A stretch of DNA of 64,000 bases from Strongyloides papillosus. Taxonomy: Eukaryota; Nematoda; Chromadorea; Rhabditida; Strongyloididae. Both the position numbers and the translations under genes were made by a program. The notes beneath the pieces were generated by a model. That model was not told the DNA's origin and ran no database searches. It saw only the letters and a program-made list of their open reading frames with translations. The stretch lies in contig SRSI01000073.1 in assembly GCA_005656395.1 (NCBI GenBank), positions 930,001 through 994,000 on the forward strand, written 5' to 3'. The stretch's first letter is position 1; every line of letters starts with the position of its first letter. Below, in pieces: positions 10,382 to 22,821 of the stretch.

Positions 10382-11345
10382 ATGATTTTGGTTGTCGACA
10401 TTATTCAACTTATATATAAAATACCATCAATGCTTCTAATGATATTATCAATATTTATTATAATAAAAGAAATCAAAAATAAGAATGTTAATTTTAACAC
10501 GCAATTTTATATAATAATTGTTTGCAAATTAACTAATGAAATTATTTATATTATAACTATTTTTATATTTATGAAATTACCTAAATGGGGATTTTATAAA
10601 AATTTTTTGAAAACCAATGATTGGACTGCAACAATATTCTATTTTTTAGCAGCACAGCAAACAACTTTTATGTTTCTTATAACACTTTTAACTAGTATAA
10701 ATAGATATATAGCTGTTAAATATCCTCTATCATATAACCTCTATTTTTCAAAATTAAGATCAACTATTATATTACTATCTTTTATCACATTATCAACAAT
10801 AATTGGACTTGGGAATATTTCTTTCAAAGCAAAATTTGATGAAATTGATTCATTTGACTACATTATTCCATCATTTGTATCTGAAAATGCATTTTATTAT
10901 CGAATCTTTTATCAAATCTTTTTATTTGGAATTCTTTCCATTGCAACATGTTACTTTAACGTAGTGGCCATTTTAACATTGAAGAAACACAATCAAATTG
11001 GTAAAAAATTCAAAAAAGAATTATATTATATGATATATTCAATTTTTATTTTTATAACTATACTATTTGTTGAGGCTTTTTTTGTTTGTAGACTCACTGC
11101 TTTAAAATATGAGACTAAATTTTTTATTCAGATAACTTTTATTCTCCATGTTGTGGCATTTGATTTAACATCTGTTGGAGATTTCTATTTTCTTGTTTAT
11201 TCATTGTAAGTCGAAATTACTAATGCTTATATCTAAGTAAAATTATATTTTTAGTAGTGAACTAAGAAAGACATTGAAAACTATTTTTGGATGTTCTAAA
11301 AAATTCAATAACAAAGTTAATGTCAAAATTCCTTATCGAAGGTAA
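10382..11345 (+). CDS. Serpentine chemoreceptor, family 2 (Srv/Srg-like), first array copy
   Basis: Two exons, 10382-11205 and 11255-11345, give 304 residues. The intron (49 nt) ends in ATTTTTAG and falls in the C-terminal tail. The frame is open upstream only through non-ATG codons. The ATG used by its paralogues (MVNVILVVD at 19292) is absent here, so translation probably starts three codons later at MILVVD. Seven hydrophobic segments and a helix-3 motif SINRYIAVKYPLSY place it with nematode serpentine receptors; the family letter is uncertain. From 10385 to about 11270 it is almost identical to 19304-20189, including the intron, with only about seven differences in exon 1. Exon 2 and the flanks are clearly more diverged, which looks like recent gene conversion. 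The tail ends RR-stop at an AAGGTAA that also resembles a donor site. Confidence 0.85.
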
Positions 11346-12928
11346 TTTATTTGTTATTTTTTAAGAGTATAATTCAATTGTAAATGGCGGTTAAAGTACT
11401 AACTTATTTTTGGATTTGAACAAATTTTTCCAAGAATAGAAATGAAGCTTTTTTTTAGTGGAATCTTAATCTAAAATGCAAAAAATTTGTTACAAGTACA
11501 GTATTTATATATTTTGGTCTCTAGGACAAGTTACTTTTGGCGTGCCTTTCGGAAAATTTTGAATTAACCTTTGAGTAGTGTTCAATAATTTTTTATTAGA
11601 ATCAGGCGAGCAAACTGCTTCAGAACATTAATCAACAATTCTCAAGATAATTTTTATTATTTTACTTGTGAATTACTTTTAATTGAAGCTTATTATTGAA
11701 TATATCGATAACTAATTCAGATTCTAACAACAATATTTACAAAACTACATGAAAATGCATTGAAAGTTTACTTTTGTGTGTGATATAATAAATTTATTCT
11801 AAAAATAAAAAATAATTATTCTGTTTTTCTTACCAATTGAAAATTACATTTAAATTTCTTGTATTTAGTTATTTTCTCGTATAAAATAAAAATGATTAAT
11901 AATAATTTGAAATAAAAATAACTTGAAGACTTTATTATAAAAATGAATAATTTTAAAGTATTGTGTGTTTAATTTTTTATTTTTTGCTTTCCATCTTTAA
12001 AAAAATATTCATTAAAATTCTACATTGTGAAACTTTTCCTTTAATATTATATTTAAATATAAATAAAGTTGTTAACATAATTAAAAGTTTCTTTTTTTTC
12101 TATTAAGATATTTTAATTTTAAGCAATCACTGTTTTTTTTCTTAACAAATTTCCTTGATTTAATACTTGATAATAAAATTCTATATTTGTTCTTTATTTA
12201 TTAATTTTAATTTGTACATCTATCACAATTTCTATGTGTATATTTTTATTCTATATATCTACTACAACCTTTAAAACACATATAAAAGTAAAATACATTA
12301 ATATTTTGTTATTAATTTACTTTAATTATCTTATTTTTTTATTTATTTGACCCTTTTGCTTAAACATTTTATTAAACCTTTTTACTGATGATAGTGGGAA
12401 TGATTATATCGTATGTTTTTAAATATAAGATATAATAACCAAGATCTTGAAAATATTTTCAAATCATGAATTGCCTGCCAGTATTTGGTTGGACTTTAAT
12501 TGTTATGACAATTTATGTTAGATTTTAAACATTTATTTCACAGTCTGTAGAAATACTTTTTTAATGTGACCTGTGCATCTAAGATAATTTACACTGGGTA
12601 GATTCTTGTAAATTAATTACTGTAATGTTTTCATGCGCTTTAATTTTTGGCTTTTGTATTGTACCATTGAAAATGATTGGAAAATTTATGATATTATATT
12701 GTGTAAAATAAACATCTTTTGTTTTTCTAGCATACAATTCTACCTGAAGAAGAAACCGCTTTAAATAGTAGAAATTTTATCATGCAATGAAAACTTCTTT
12801 TCGCTGCTTAACTATGATAATATAGTGTTTTATAGAAAACATTTGAAAGATAAAATTCTATATATCTTTACCAATGTTTATATTACAATTATTTTTCTGT
12901 TATAAATTCAACGTAAAAAAAATACCTT

Positions 12929-13043
12929 GTGGCCTGCGAATTTCTCCGTTTTTGATGACTATTTGTTACCTTCTTTCCGTTCGAAAGTACCTTCTATATA
13001 GAATAATTCTATGTCATCAAAAATAGAGAAATTCGCTTGCCAC
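12929..13043. mobile_element. Palindromic MITE, ~115 bp
   Basis: The ends GTGGCCTGCGAATTTCTC and, from the right, GTGGCAAGCGAATTTCTC are inverted repeats that continue to TTTTTGATGAC. Both halves keep CGTTCGAAAGTA-type words near the centre, so nearly the whole element can fold back. The equivalent place in the first and third array units (about 9590 and 17640) lacks it, so it inserted after duplication. Confidence 0.75.
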
Positions 13044-13536
13044 CCGGTTAATCTTGCACTGTGATTTCCTGAAATATATCAAATTATCGAAATAGACTAA
13101 GAAGAATGTGGAATTATTGGAAAACAAAAGTATAAGTAACACAGACCACACAACATAAATATCATTAATATTATAAATATTCATGAAAAAGTTTTAAAAA
13201 AAATATAAAGGTTATTTTATCTTTTCAATTACCATCAATAAAAGAAACTTAGAAAAAAATAACTCTATTATTAAACTTTGGCGCATTTATTTTTTTTTAA
13301 AACGAACCAAGCATATTATTGTACTATTATTATTTTATTGTTCTGACTTAACAACGATATTATCTTAAGTTGAAGTATATTTATAATGACTTTAAAGAAG
13401 ACTGTTTTTATTAAATAAATTAACGTATAAATACAATATAAGTATCCATAAATTATAACATAATTAAATATAATTTGAATTAGTTTATATCACTACAATG
13501 CCGTTATGAAATGATTATTTTTCATCATATTTACTA

Positions 13537-14732
13537 CAGGGTGATCCAAAAATCACATCACAGTTAGTACAAAATGTTCAGTAACCTTTTTTAAACATTA
13601 TTGAAATTTATAATGTTATATCTATTCAATAGCCTTACTTGTTTTCTACAACATATTTCAAGATTGTTTTAAAAAACCTTAAGATGAAAGAAAGTAAATA
13701 GTGATTTATGTGAGTCCTATATTTTTATATACAGTAGTCCCCTAGTATCCGCGGTAGTCTCAGGAACCAATCTACCGTGGATACGGGAAGACGACTGTAC
13801 TTTTTTAAAAAAAACTCATCTGCCTAAAAACTATCGTAACTTTTTTAATTTCTAACATATTTTTTCAATATTCTAAATATTTGATAGTCCTACTTCTATT
13901 CTATAATTAAAATTTTATTAAATAAATTGTCTCCTGGCCTATAATTACAATAATATTAATAATATAGACATTAACATAAATAATATATAAATTATATAGT
14001 TATTTAATTAATTATTACAATTTGATGACCACATAATTTTGATTACATTTCGATCAACCTCTATTTAACTTATTTTGGTATTTTGAATCTCAAATTTTAT
14101 TTGTAAGATTAACAATCTTACTTATAAAATACTTTAAAAGCTATTGTCAGAAGTCTGTAATAAGTGAAATTGCAAAACATTAAATATTATATTTTTTTAA
14201 TAAAAAAGATTTAATATGAACTAATAAACTAAAAATATTTTACCAAACAGTGAAAAGCAATATTTATGTTAAATTGTCAATTGTGACATTTTACAAGTTA
14301 AAATGGTCAATGCTATTTATTATCAAGATCGTATTTTATTTCAATTTTCTAAACTTATTCTTTATAATAAATTGTAATAAAATATTAAATGTAAAAACGT
14401 CTATAACTTTGCTTATAATGAGTTATTAATTATGAATCTCCAAATACTTTATAGAAAAGATGTTGGACTATCGAATGACTATAATGTAATTAATAATTAT
14501 CATCTATAAAGAAAATTATGTTTAATTTTATCAACTAAAATATATATAAAAAACAGTATTCACATCAATCATTACGACTTTCTTTAAACTTATGATCCAA
14601 GAAGGATCTTGAAATTGTTGTAGATAACAAGCAAGGCTATCAAATAAATATAATGTCATAAAAATATGTAATGTACAAAAGAAGTTAGGAAATAATTTAT
14701 ACAAACTACAATGTGACTTTCGATCCGCCCTA
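13537..14732. mobile_element. Non-autonomous TIR transposon, ~1.2 kb, TA target duplication
   Basis: The left end is CAGGGTGATCCAAAAATCAC; the right end read inward is TAGGGCGGATCGAAAGTCAC. Similarity continues inward for more than 150 bases through ATAGCCTTACTTGTT / ATAGCCTTGCTTGTT and CTACAACA...TTTCAAGAT. TA flanks both ends (13535-13536, 14733-14734). No transposase frame is visible; the interior is A+T-rich and contains a smaller pogo-like insertion at 13732-13797. It is probably a Tc1/mariner-superfamily derivative. Confidence 0.8.
13732..13797. mobile_element. Minimal pogo/Tigger-like foldback element, 66 bp, nested
   Basis: The left arm CAGTAGTCCCCTAGTATCCG and the right arm (inward, CAGTCGTCTTCCCGTATCCA) are inverted copies meeting at CGGTAG...CTACCG. 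TA flanks both ends (13730-13731 and 13798-13799). The CAGT-GTCC-TATCCGCGG ends resemble Tigger-type termini. It sits inside the TIR element 13537-14732, so it is the younger insertion. Confidence 0.8.
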
Positions 14733-15314
14733 TATATTCTATTAACGAACGTGCTTTTTTATAGAAAAAATTTTAATTTAAAAATTTATTTTATTTTTAT
14801 GAAAAATAAATTGCAAATATTAGAATAGTTTGAAATAACTAATAAAATTTTAACTTAAAATCCATAAATTAATAAACTTTTGATGTTCCTAATAAAGCAC
14901 TTACTTAAAGTAAGATAGTAATTTCTCTAAATTTTTTAATATATCAAAGATCAAAATTAATTTTATTTAAAAAATACCAGAATTTGATTTTAGTTATTAA
15001 TTAAGCTAAATTTATATGATTAAAATAGTCATTTTAAGTTTTACACTCTGGCTCATCTTTTTTTCTTCGTTCGCTCACTCAATGAGTGAAGGAAATTATA
15101 TTTAGCCTCTAGCTTGCGATGAGTGAAGTTTTACCAATAAGGGCCTACTCAAGCCAGCGAAAAGGCTGGAATGTACGCTTTAAACTAAAAAATTATATCT
15201 CTTTGTAACTACCAATTGAAGAAAAAATAAAGAAAGGACTGTTTTTATGTAATAATTTTTTTAGATTCAAGAGAAGGTTTTTATATGAGTATATATTAGA
15301 ATTACCTTCTAAAA

Positions 15315-16286
15315 ATGGTTGATATTATTCCGGTTATCGATATTATTCAATTTATATATAAGATACCATCAATATTTTTAATGATACTATCAATATATGC
15401 TATAATAAAAGAAATCAAAAATAAAAATGTACATTTTAACAAACAATTTTATACAATAATTGTTTGTAAATTAACTAATGAAATTTCTTACATCATGACC
15501 AATTATATATTCCTAGTATTACCTAGATGGGGATTTTTTAATAATTTTTTGAAAAACAATAATTGGATGGCAACAGTATTCTATATTTTAACACCACAAC
15601 AAACAACTTTTATGTTTCTTATAACACTTTTAATTAGTATAAATAGATATATAGCTGTTAAATATCCTTTATCATATGAAACCTTTTTTTCAAAATCAAA
15701 GGTAGTTATTATATTACTTTCTTTTGTCATACTATCAACAATGATTGGACTTGGAAATATTCCTTTTAATCCAAGTTATGAAATATTTGATTTATTTGGT
15801 TACTTTATCCCAATTTTGAAATCTAAAAGTGTGATTTATTATCAATTTTTTTATACAATCATTTTATTTGGAATGATTTCCATTGCAACATGTACCTTCA
15901 ACGTAATGGCCATTTTAACAATAAAGAAACTCAACCAAAATGGAAATAAGCAAAAACGAGAATTATATTACATCATATACTCAATTTTTATCTTTATAAC
16001 TGTATTTTTTGTTGAGGCTTACTTTATTTGTAGATTTATTGCTTTAAAATATAAAATTAAATTTTTTATTGATATAAATTACTTTTTTAATGTAGTGGCA
16101 TTAGATTTTACATCTGTTGGAGATTTCTATTTTCTTCTCTATTCAAGGTAAGTAAAAATTATTTAAATTTATATTAATTAAAACTAAATTTTTAGTAGTG
16201 AACTAAGGAAGGCATTGAAAACTATTCTTGGATGTTCTAAAAAATTCAATAACAAAGTTAATATCAAAGTTTTTTATCAAAGATAA
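15315..16286 (+). CDS. Serpentine chemoreceptor, family 2 (Srv/Srg-like), second array copy
   Basis: Two exons, 15315-16147 and 16196-16286, give 307 residues. The 48-nt intron is at the same place as in the paralogues. Here the end of the frame is CAAAGATAAG rather than CAAAGGTAAG, so no donor is present. This supports TAA as the true stop in all three genes. It has seven hydrophobic segments, SINRYIAVKYPLSY after helix 3 (NRY at 110-112), and KKFNNKVNIKV in the tail. It is more diverged from the other two copies than they are from each other. The reading frame is intact and presumably functional. The ligand is unknown. Confidence 0.87.
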
Positions 16287-18116
16287 GTTGTTTGTTAATT
16301 TATAAATTTAAATTCAATTGTAAAAGACGGTTGGAGATCTAAACTACTGTTGAATTTGGACAAATTTTCTCAATACTAGAAATGATATATATTTTGTTCT
16401 TAGAGTATTATTCTTATAATGTGAAAAAATTAATTTTAAGTACAGTATACACATATAACCACATTTTTTGGCTTCTGGAATAAATCCTGTTAGTATCTCT
16501 TTCAAAATTTTCCTACTAACCTTCAAGTATATTTCAATATTTTCGCCAAGAATCAAGCAATCAATTTTAACAGAGCATTAATCGACAATTCTCAAGACAA
16601 TTTTTACTAGTTTATTCGTGAATTTTTCTCTATTACACCTTTTTTCAATACATTAATAGTCTTTTTGCAATTCTAACAATTTTATTCCAAAACTTCATGA
16701 AAAAACATTAAAATTTCTTGCCATATGTATAATGTAATAAATTTACTTTAAAAACAAAATTTTAAAAAGTTCTTAATTTTAAAACTTTTCCTTGAATATT
16801 ATATTAAACATAAACAAAACTGTTAGAAATATTAAAAGTTTTTGCTATCCTTTTCAACAAAATATCTCAATTAAAAAGATTTAATGCTATTTCTTCTTAA
16901 CAAATTGTCTTAATTTAAAAATTGCTAAAAAAGATTATACATTTATTTTTTGATTTTATTTGTACATACATCACAACTTCTATGTATCTACTAAAAGTTT
17001 TAAAAAACATATAAAAATAAAATATATTAGCATATTTTTATTAATTTAATTTAAGTATTTAATCCTTACTTGATTGACTCTTTTGCTCAAACTTTTGTAT
17101 TGAGCCTAATTATTTATGATTGTTGGAATCGTTATATCATATGTCGTCAAAAATATGTATATTAACTAAGATATCAAAATCGTTATCATTTGAATGAATT
17201 TGTATATAAATAACTCATGCCTAAATAACTATTATTAATCTACATTTAATTTAAAAACATGATTTTACTATTTCTGAGATACTGTCTAATAGTGGGATAT
17301 GAGTTTAATTTAAACAAGATGTCTTTATAAAATTTATTAGTAATTGTAATGTTTTCATATACTTCAATATTTTTAGTTTTTGTATTATGTCGTTGAAAAT
17401 GACTAAAAAGTTTTTAAATATTATGTTGTCTAAAATAAATATATTTTGTCTTTTTAGTGTACACTTTTATCAAAAGAAAAAGCCATCCAAAATTATAAAA
17501 ATTTTACTATGTAAAAAAATCTTCTTCTCATTGCTTATGTAAGTTAATACAGTACTTTATGAAAACAACATTCGAAAGATAAAATTATAAATATATTTAA
17601 TTACTTTTTTAATATTTTTCCGTTTTAAATTCAACAAATAAAAGATAAATTTTGCATCAACATTTCCTGAAGTATGTCAATTTTTTAGGGTAAAAATATA
17701 ACAATTATGAAATTCTAGGAAAACAAGTATGTAAATAGCATAAACTACATAACAAAAATGTTATTACTGTAAATCTTTTAATAAAACTTTTAAAAAAGAA
17801 TAGAAAACATATTAAATTTTCTCAATTATCATCAATTAAAAAAATTAGAAGAAATATCTTTTTAAATAAATAAAAGTGAATTTATTAAAAAAATGAAGAA
17901 AGAATAATATTCTGTCATAATTATTTTGCTTTACTAGCTTAACAGCAATATTTTTCTATGTTGAAATATATCGCAATAAATCGACCATTTTGTATAGCCA
18001 CATTTTTATTTTAGTGACGAGCATGTTTTTTTATAGAAATTGATTTAATTTATAATTAATTTAATTTAGTATGAAACATAAATTGTAAATATATAACCAT
18101 TCCAAAATAATAAATG
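16287..18116. other. Receptor 3' flank and upstream DNA of the next unit
   Basis: It contains sequence homologous to 11346-12880 and, from about 17600, to the upstream region of the first unit (from about 9575). No additional coding exon was found; the short frames here are A+T-rich and not shared between units. Confidence 0.5.
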
Positions 18117-18971
18117 CGTGGGTTGTTCTAAGAGTGATGAGAATGATCTTGTTACAACGCTCACAGGCAATGAATTAAAAAGGAGAGAATGGAATTTTGT
18201 AGAGAAAATTCCCCTCTACAAAATGGCATATATCACATTTAAATTCGGGCTCAAAAAAATTTTTTTTTGTTAAAAAAAGTAGACCCATGTTTAGTACTCT
18301 CGTCACACGCAATATTATCATTATTTTAGGTAAAAAAAGATTTCGAAAAATAAGAACAAGACGTCAAAGATAAAAAAGCTACAAGCCAATTGTTATGATT
18401 ATACATTGAGTTACTCATCATTGCCTATTGGAGAGTTTTATGTTCGACAACTATTCCCACTTTACCATTTGCCCCTATAGTCCCAACCTACAACGTGTAA
18501 CTTCTTTTTACTATTCAAAATTAAAAGTTGTTTAAAAGAACATCACTTTAGGATTTTAGAAAATGTACGATTAGCTTTGACGAGTACTCTAAACAGTCAT
18601 ATACATGAAGAATATGAACTCATGACGGAAAAATTTTTTTTGCATTTTCTAAGTTTCTGAGCATTTTTTTCATGTTTAGTACAAAATTCAATTACTCAAC
18701 GCTGTTCGACATTCTTTTGTATGTTCCTTGTTGAAGAAATTAAAAAATTTTTTGTTGTGACTTGAATGATATTTTTTCGCGTAACGAGAGTGCAAAACAT
18801 AAATCTACTTTTTTCAGCATAAAATAGTTTGTAGAGCTCGGATTCAAATGGGAAATATGCCATTTTGTAGAAGAGAATTTTCTCTACAAAACCTCCATCC
18901 TCACCTTTTTTAATTCAATTCCTATGAGGGCCGTAACAAGATCATTCTCATTACTTTAGGGACGAACCACG
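18117..18971. mobile_element. Non-autonomous TIR transposon, ~855 bp
   Basis: The inverted repeats are about 190 bases long. The left begins CGTGGGTTGTTCTAAGAG; the right, inward, begins CGTGGTTCGTCCCTAAAG. Both continue with ATGAGAATGATCTTGTTAC, then GAGAAAATTC and TACAAAATGGCATAT, ending near ACTCTCGTCACACG / ACTCTCGTTACGCG. The right flank is TA; the left flank is TG, perhaps a mutated TA. The interior shows no transposase frame. The corresponding positions of the other two array units lack it. Confidence 0.82.
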
Positions 18972-19291
18972 TATACTTTTGTGTTAAAGTGGAAAAATTA
19001 ACAGAGTCCTGTTATCCATATTAGAGCACTTGTTTAATATAAGATGTTGATTTTATAAAAATTATTAATGTAACAAAAATTAAAATAAATTTTCCTGATA
19101 AAACTAGAATTTTTTAGCTTTTAATTAACCACAAAACTATATGATTAAAATAATCACTTTAAACTATAAATTATATTTTTTTGTAAATATGGTTTTTTAT
19201 ATGACTAATAACATTATTTTTATTATCAATAATATCTTAAGTATCACGAAAAACTTTTTCTAGCGGTATATATTAAACTTAGATTCAAAAA

Positions 19292-20264
19292 ATGGTTAAT
19301 GTAATTTTGGTTGTCGACATTATTCAACTTATATATAAAATACCATCAATGCTTCTAATGATATTATCAATATTTGTTATAATAAAAGAAATCAAAAATA
19401 AGAATGTTAATTTTAACACGCAATTTTATATAATAATTGTTTGCAAATTAACTAATGAAATTATTTATATTATAACTATTTTTATATTTATGAAATTACC
19501 TAAATGGGGATTTTATAAAAATTTTTTGAAAACCAATGATTGGACTGCAACAATATTCTATTTTTTAGCAGCACAGCAAACAACTTTTATGTTTCTTATA
19601 ACACTTTTAACTAGTATAAATAGATATATAGCTGTTAAATATCCTTTATCATATAAAACCTTTTTTTCAAAATTAAGATCAACTATTATATTACTATCTT
19701 TTATCACATTATCAACAATAATTGGACTTGGGAATATTTCTTTCAAAGCAAAATTCGATGAAATTGATTCATTTGACTACATTATTCCATCATTTGTATC
19801 TGAAAATGCATTTTATTATCGAATCTTTTATCAAATCTTTTTATTTGGAATTCTTTCCATTGCAACATGTTACTTTAACGTAGTGGCCATTTTAACATTG
19901 AAGAAACACAATCAAATTGGTAAAAAATTCAAAAAAGAATTATATTATATGATATATTCAATTTTTATTTTTATAACTATACTATTTGTTGAGGCTTTTT
20001 TTGTTTGTAGACTCACTGCTTTAAAATATGAGACTAAATTTTTTATTCAGATAACTTTTATTCTCCATGTTGTGGCATTTGATTTAACATCTGTTGGAGA
20101 TTTCTATTTTCTTGTTTATTCATTGTAAGTCGAAATTACTAATGCTTATATCTAAGTAAAATTATATTTTTAGTAGTGAACTAAGAAAAGCATTAAAAAC
20201 TATTTTTGGATGTTCTAAAAAATTTAATAATAAAGTGAATATCAAAATTCCTTATCAAAGGTAA
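19292..20264 (+). CDS. Serpentine chemoreceptor, family 2 (Srv/Srg-like), third array copy
   Basis: Two exons, 19292-20124 and 20174-20264, give 307 residues. ATG 19292 gives MVNVILVVDIIQ, matching the second copy's MVDIIPVIDIIQ, so this start is well supported. The receptor has seven hydrophobic stretches and NRY at residues 110-112. Exon 1 and the intron are nearly identical to the first array copy. Exon 2 differs from that copy at about eight of 91 positions, and it shares KTFFSK (positions near 19660) with the second copy where the first copy has NLYFSK. It is probably the donor, or the less altered partner, of a conversion event. Confidence 0.87.
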
Positions 20265-20800
20265 GTTATTTGTTAATTTAAAAAAGTATAGTTCGGTTGT
20301 AATAGGTGGTTAAAATACTAAATTATTCCTGAATTTGCATGAATTTTCTCAAGACAAGAAATGATGTTTATTTTGTTCCTAGAATTTTATCTTTAAAACA
20401 TGAAAAGGTTAGTTTTAAGAAAAGTATCTATTTAAAGTCACATTTCTTGGTCACAAGAACAAGTTTTTGGAATACCTTTCGATTAATTTAAATTACGCTT
20501 CGAATAGTCTTCAGTATTTTTTTCAAGAATTAAGCAGACAAACTGCTCCAAAGCATTAATCAACAATTGGCAAAACCATTTTTATTATTTCACTTTGTGA
20601 ATCTTTCTCAATTATGGCTTATTTTTAAATACATTAGTAGCTTTTTTCGATTTTACACATCATTTACAAAAGTTTTTAAAAGTACATTGAAATTTTTGCT
20701 TTAGTTCATGATGTGGTAGATTTATTTTAAAATAAAAACATTTTTTATTTTGTTTTTTTGTTACCTAAAAATTGTATTTAAAATTGTTGTATCTACTTTT

Positions 20801-22821
20801 CCGCATGAATTAAATATTATGAATAAAAAAGTTAAGAAGCAAGTTATAATAAGAGCGATCAATTTGTTTTTAAATTTAGCAAAATGATTTTATGATTTTA
20901 GATATTTTGCTATAACTAATAAAATTTTTTATCCTTTTTGTAAATCTTTTAAACTTTGAAAAATTAAAATCTTTCCGCTAAGAATTATAATCATGGTGCA
21001 TTCTTGGGAACCCAAAGAAGCTTCCGGATGTTTGAAGTCTTACACCGAACTTTATATAAATCTATATTCAGTGATAGATAAATAATAAAACATTAAAGGT
21101 AATTCTCAGTTCTTCTTAGATGTAACTTGAAGTGTTAAAATATTCTACATTTCTTCTTTTTATACTTCTCTAGATAATAGGCGTCGTTCTTATTGACATT
21201 AATTGACGTACATTTAGTCAAACACAGCACTAAACGGTTTACAAAATAACTTAAATGATATAAATATAGGAAGTTGATAAAAAAAATAAGAAATTTGATT
21301 GTATACTAATGAATATCCAAAAAATCAAAATAAATTTTCATGTCACTAAACAAGTGACTTATAAGAGCTAAAAAATCACAAACCATCACAACTATGTTAA
21401 TTAAACTTCACTGATGTTATTCATAAATTAAATCTTTTCTACAATTTTCAGTGGCATTCCAAATTTCTTTGATGCAATGGTCATATTTAGTACGTCGGAA
21501 TTAGTTTAAATGTTCATTATCGACCATGGAATGTTAGTAAAGAAAATAACAAGGTGATTGGTTATTGATGAAAAGTATACTATAAATTGGTGGACATTGG
21601 AAGAATTAGAACAATAAGGTTTTATAATATTGTTATAATGTAACCTATATTTTTTAGAGTATTATTCACGGAAAAAAATTTCCTTGTTCTCCCCAATTAC
21701 GGAATTGTCTACAATGTAGTCTCTCGATATATCTAATTTGTCATATACTAAATGTGGAAAAGATTTGTCAAACCAAGAATTCTGTATATGTTGGCATGTT
21801 TTTCAATAAAATAAAAGCACCGTTACATGTTGCGTTTTCCTATTCTTACATGTTTATGCCTGGGTTTTCACAAACTCAGATCATTTAATATTTGAAGGTT
21901 AGTAAGAATAACTGTCAGAAATTTAATAATACGTGGTTTATCTGTCAACACTTTAGAACATCTTTACAATTGCATCAATTAACTCTAAATAAAAGTATTT
22001 CTGCACATTTTAATTAAAAAGTACAAATAATTAGATATTTTTATCAATTTTAATTGTTGTTTTTACTACAAGCAAAAAAGAAAAATAGAAGAAACTCAAG
22101 TAACTACAAAAGTAAATATAAACTTCAAGAAAACAAAAAAATTGTAGAATATGAAAAGTAAATTCCTACTAACATCTACGTAAATATTATTTGAATAAAA
22201 GTTATATAATTTCAGGATTCATAAAAAATAAAATAGAAAACGACTTTTATGTTGTATATTTATACAATGTGATAAACGATTTATAAATATATATTAGTTT
22301 GAAATAAAAATTTTTATTTTATTAAATTGCTCACAACTTATTTTCTTTTTAATTTAAAATTTTTTAATTAAGAGAACGAATTTGTAAATACAAGAAAAAT
22401 GTAAATATTTTTTAGAGTAATATCAATGATATACGCGGAAGTAAAATTATACTTTTATTAAATACTTTATAATATGAATATTACCATAGGATTGTAACAT
22501 CAATTGCTATTGCATTAATCTATATCCAAGTATATGATGCTCTCTTGATAACTGATGGAAAAATAATATTACATATGAATTAAAAAAAATACTTTAATGG
22601 TTATAAATTGTTGTTTAATATTTTATATCTATTTAGATATCATATTATCTATGAGGTTTATACTATTTGAAATAAAAAAAATAAACAATAATATTTTATA
22701 TAAAAGATTCAAAAGAACCTTTTTAGTCATATTTGTAAAAACATCCAAATAGTGGTAAAGAAATTAATTATAGTTTAGTAATATATATTGTAATTATCTA
22801 TTATGATATTATTACTTAATA
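20801..22821. other. Gene-free stretch after the receptor array
   Basis: No family-level reading frame was found. Locally richer patches lie near 20995-21060 and 21680-21870 (for example CTCCCCAATTACGGAATTG) and could be decayed exons or elements, but I could not translate them into anything recognisable. Confidence 0.35.

Larger units (their letters stand above)
9480..20800 (+). repeat. Tandem triplication of a ~3.4 kb chemoreceptor-bearing segment
   Basis: Three head-to-tail units are recognisable: about 9480-12880, 12880-17600 and 17600-20800. Each carries a family 2 receptor plus homologous upstream and downstream non-coding DNA. Examples are the TAAATTCAAC...ATTTCC segment at the unit start (9575, 12902, 17625) and the ...TTGAAAATGA...TAAAATAAA segment at the end of the first two units (about 12660-12720, 17390-17450). 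The units differ by transposon insertions: 12929-13043 and 13537-14732 in the second, 18117-18971 in the third. Boundaries are approximate because the flanks have diverged and were compared by eye. Confidence 0.75.

Noticed and set aside
15050..15170. Short inverted words (CACTCAATGAGTG, CCAGCGAAAAGGCTGG) upstream of the second family 2 receptor
   Set aside because: The hairpins are short and I could not find matching copies or target duplications, so no element is claimed.
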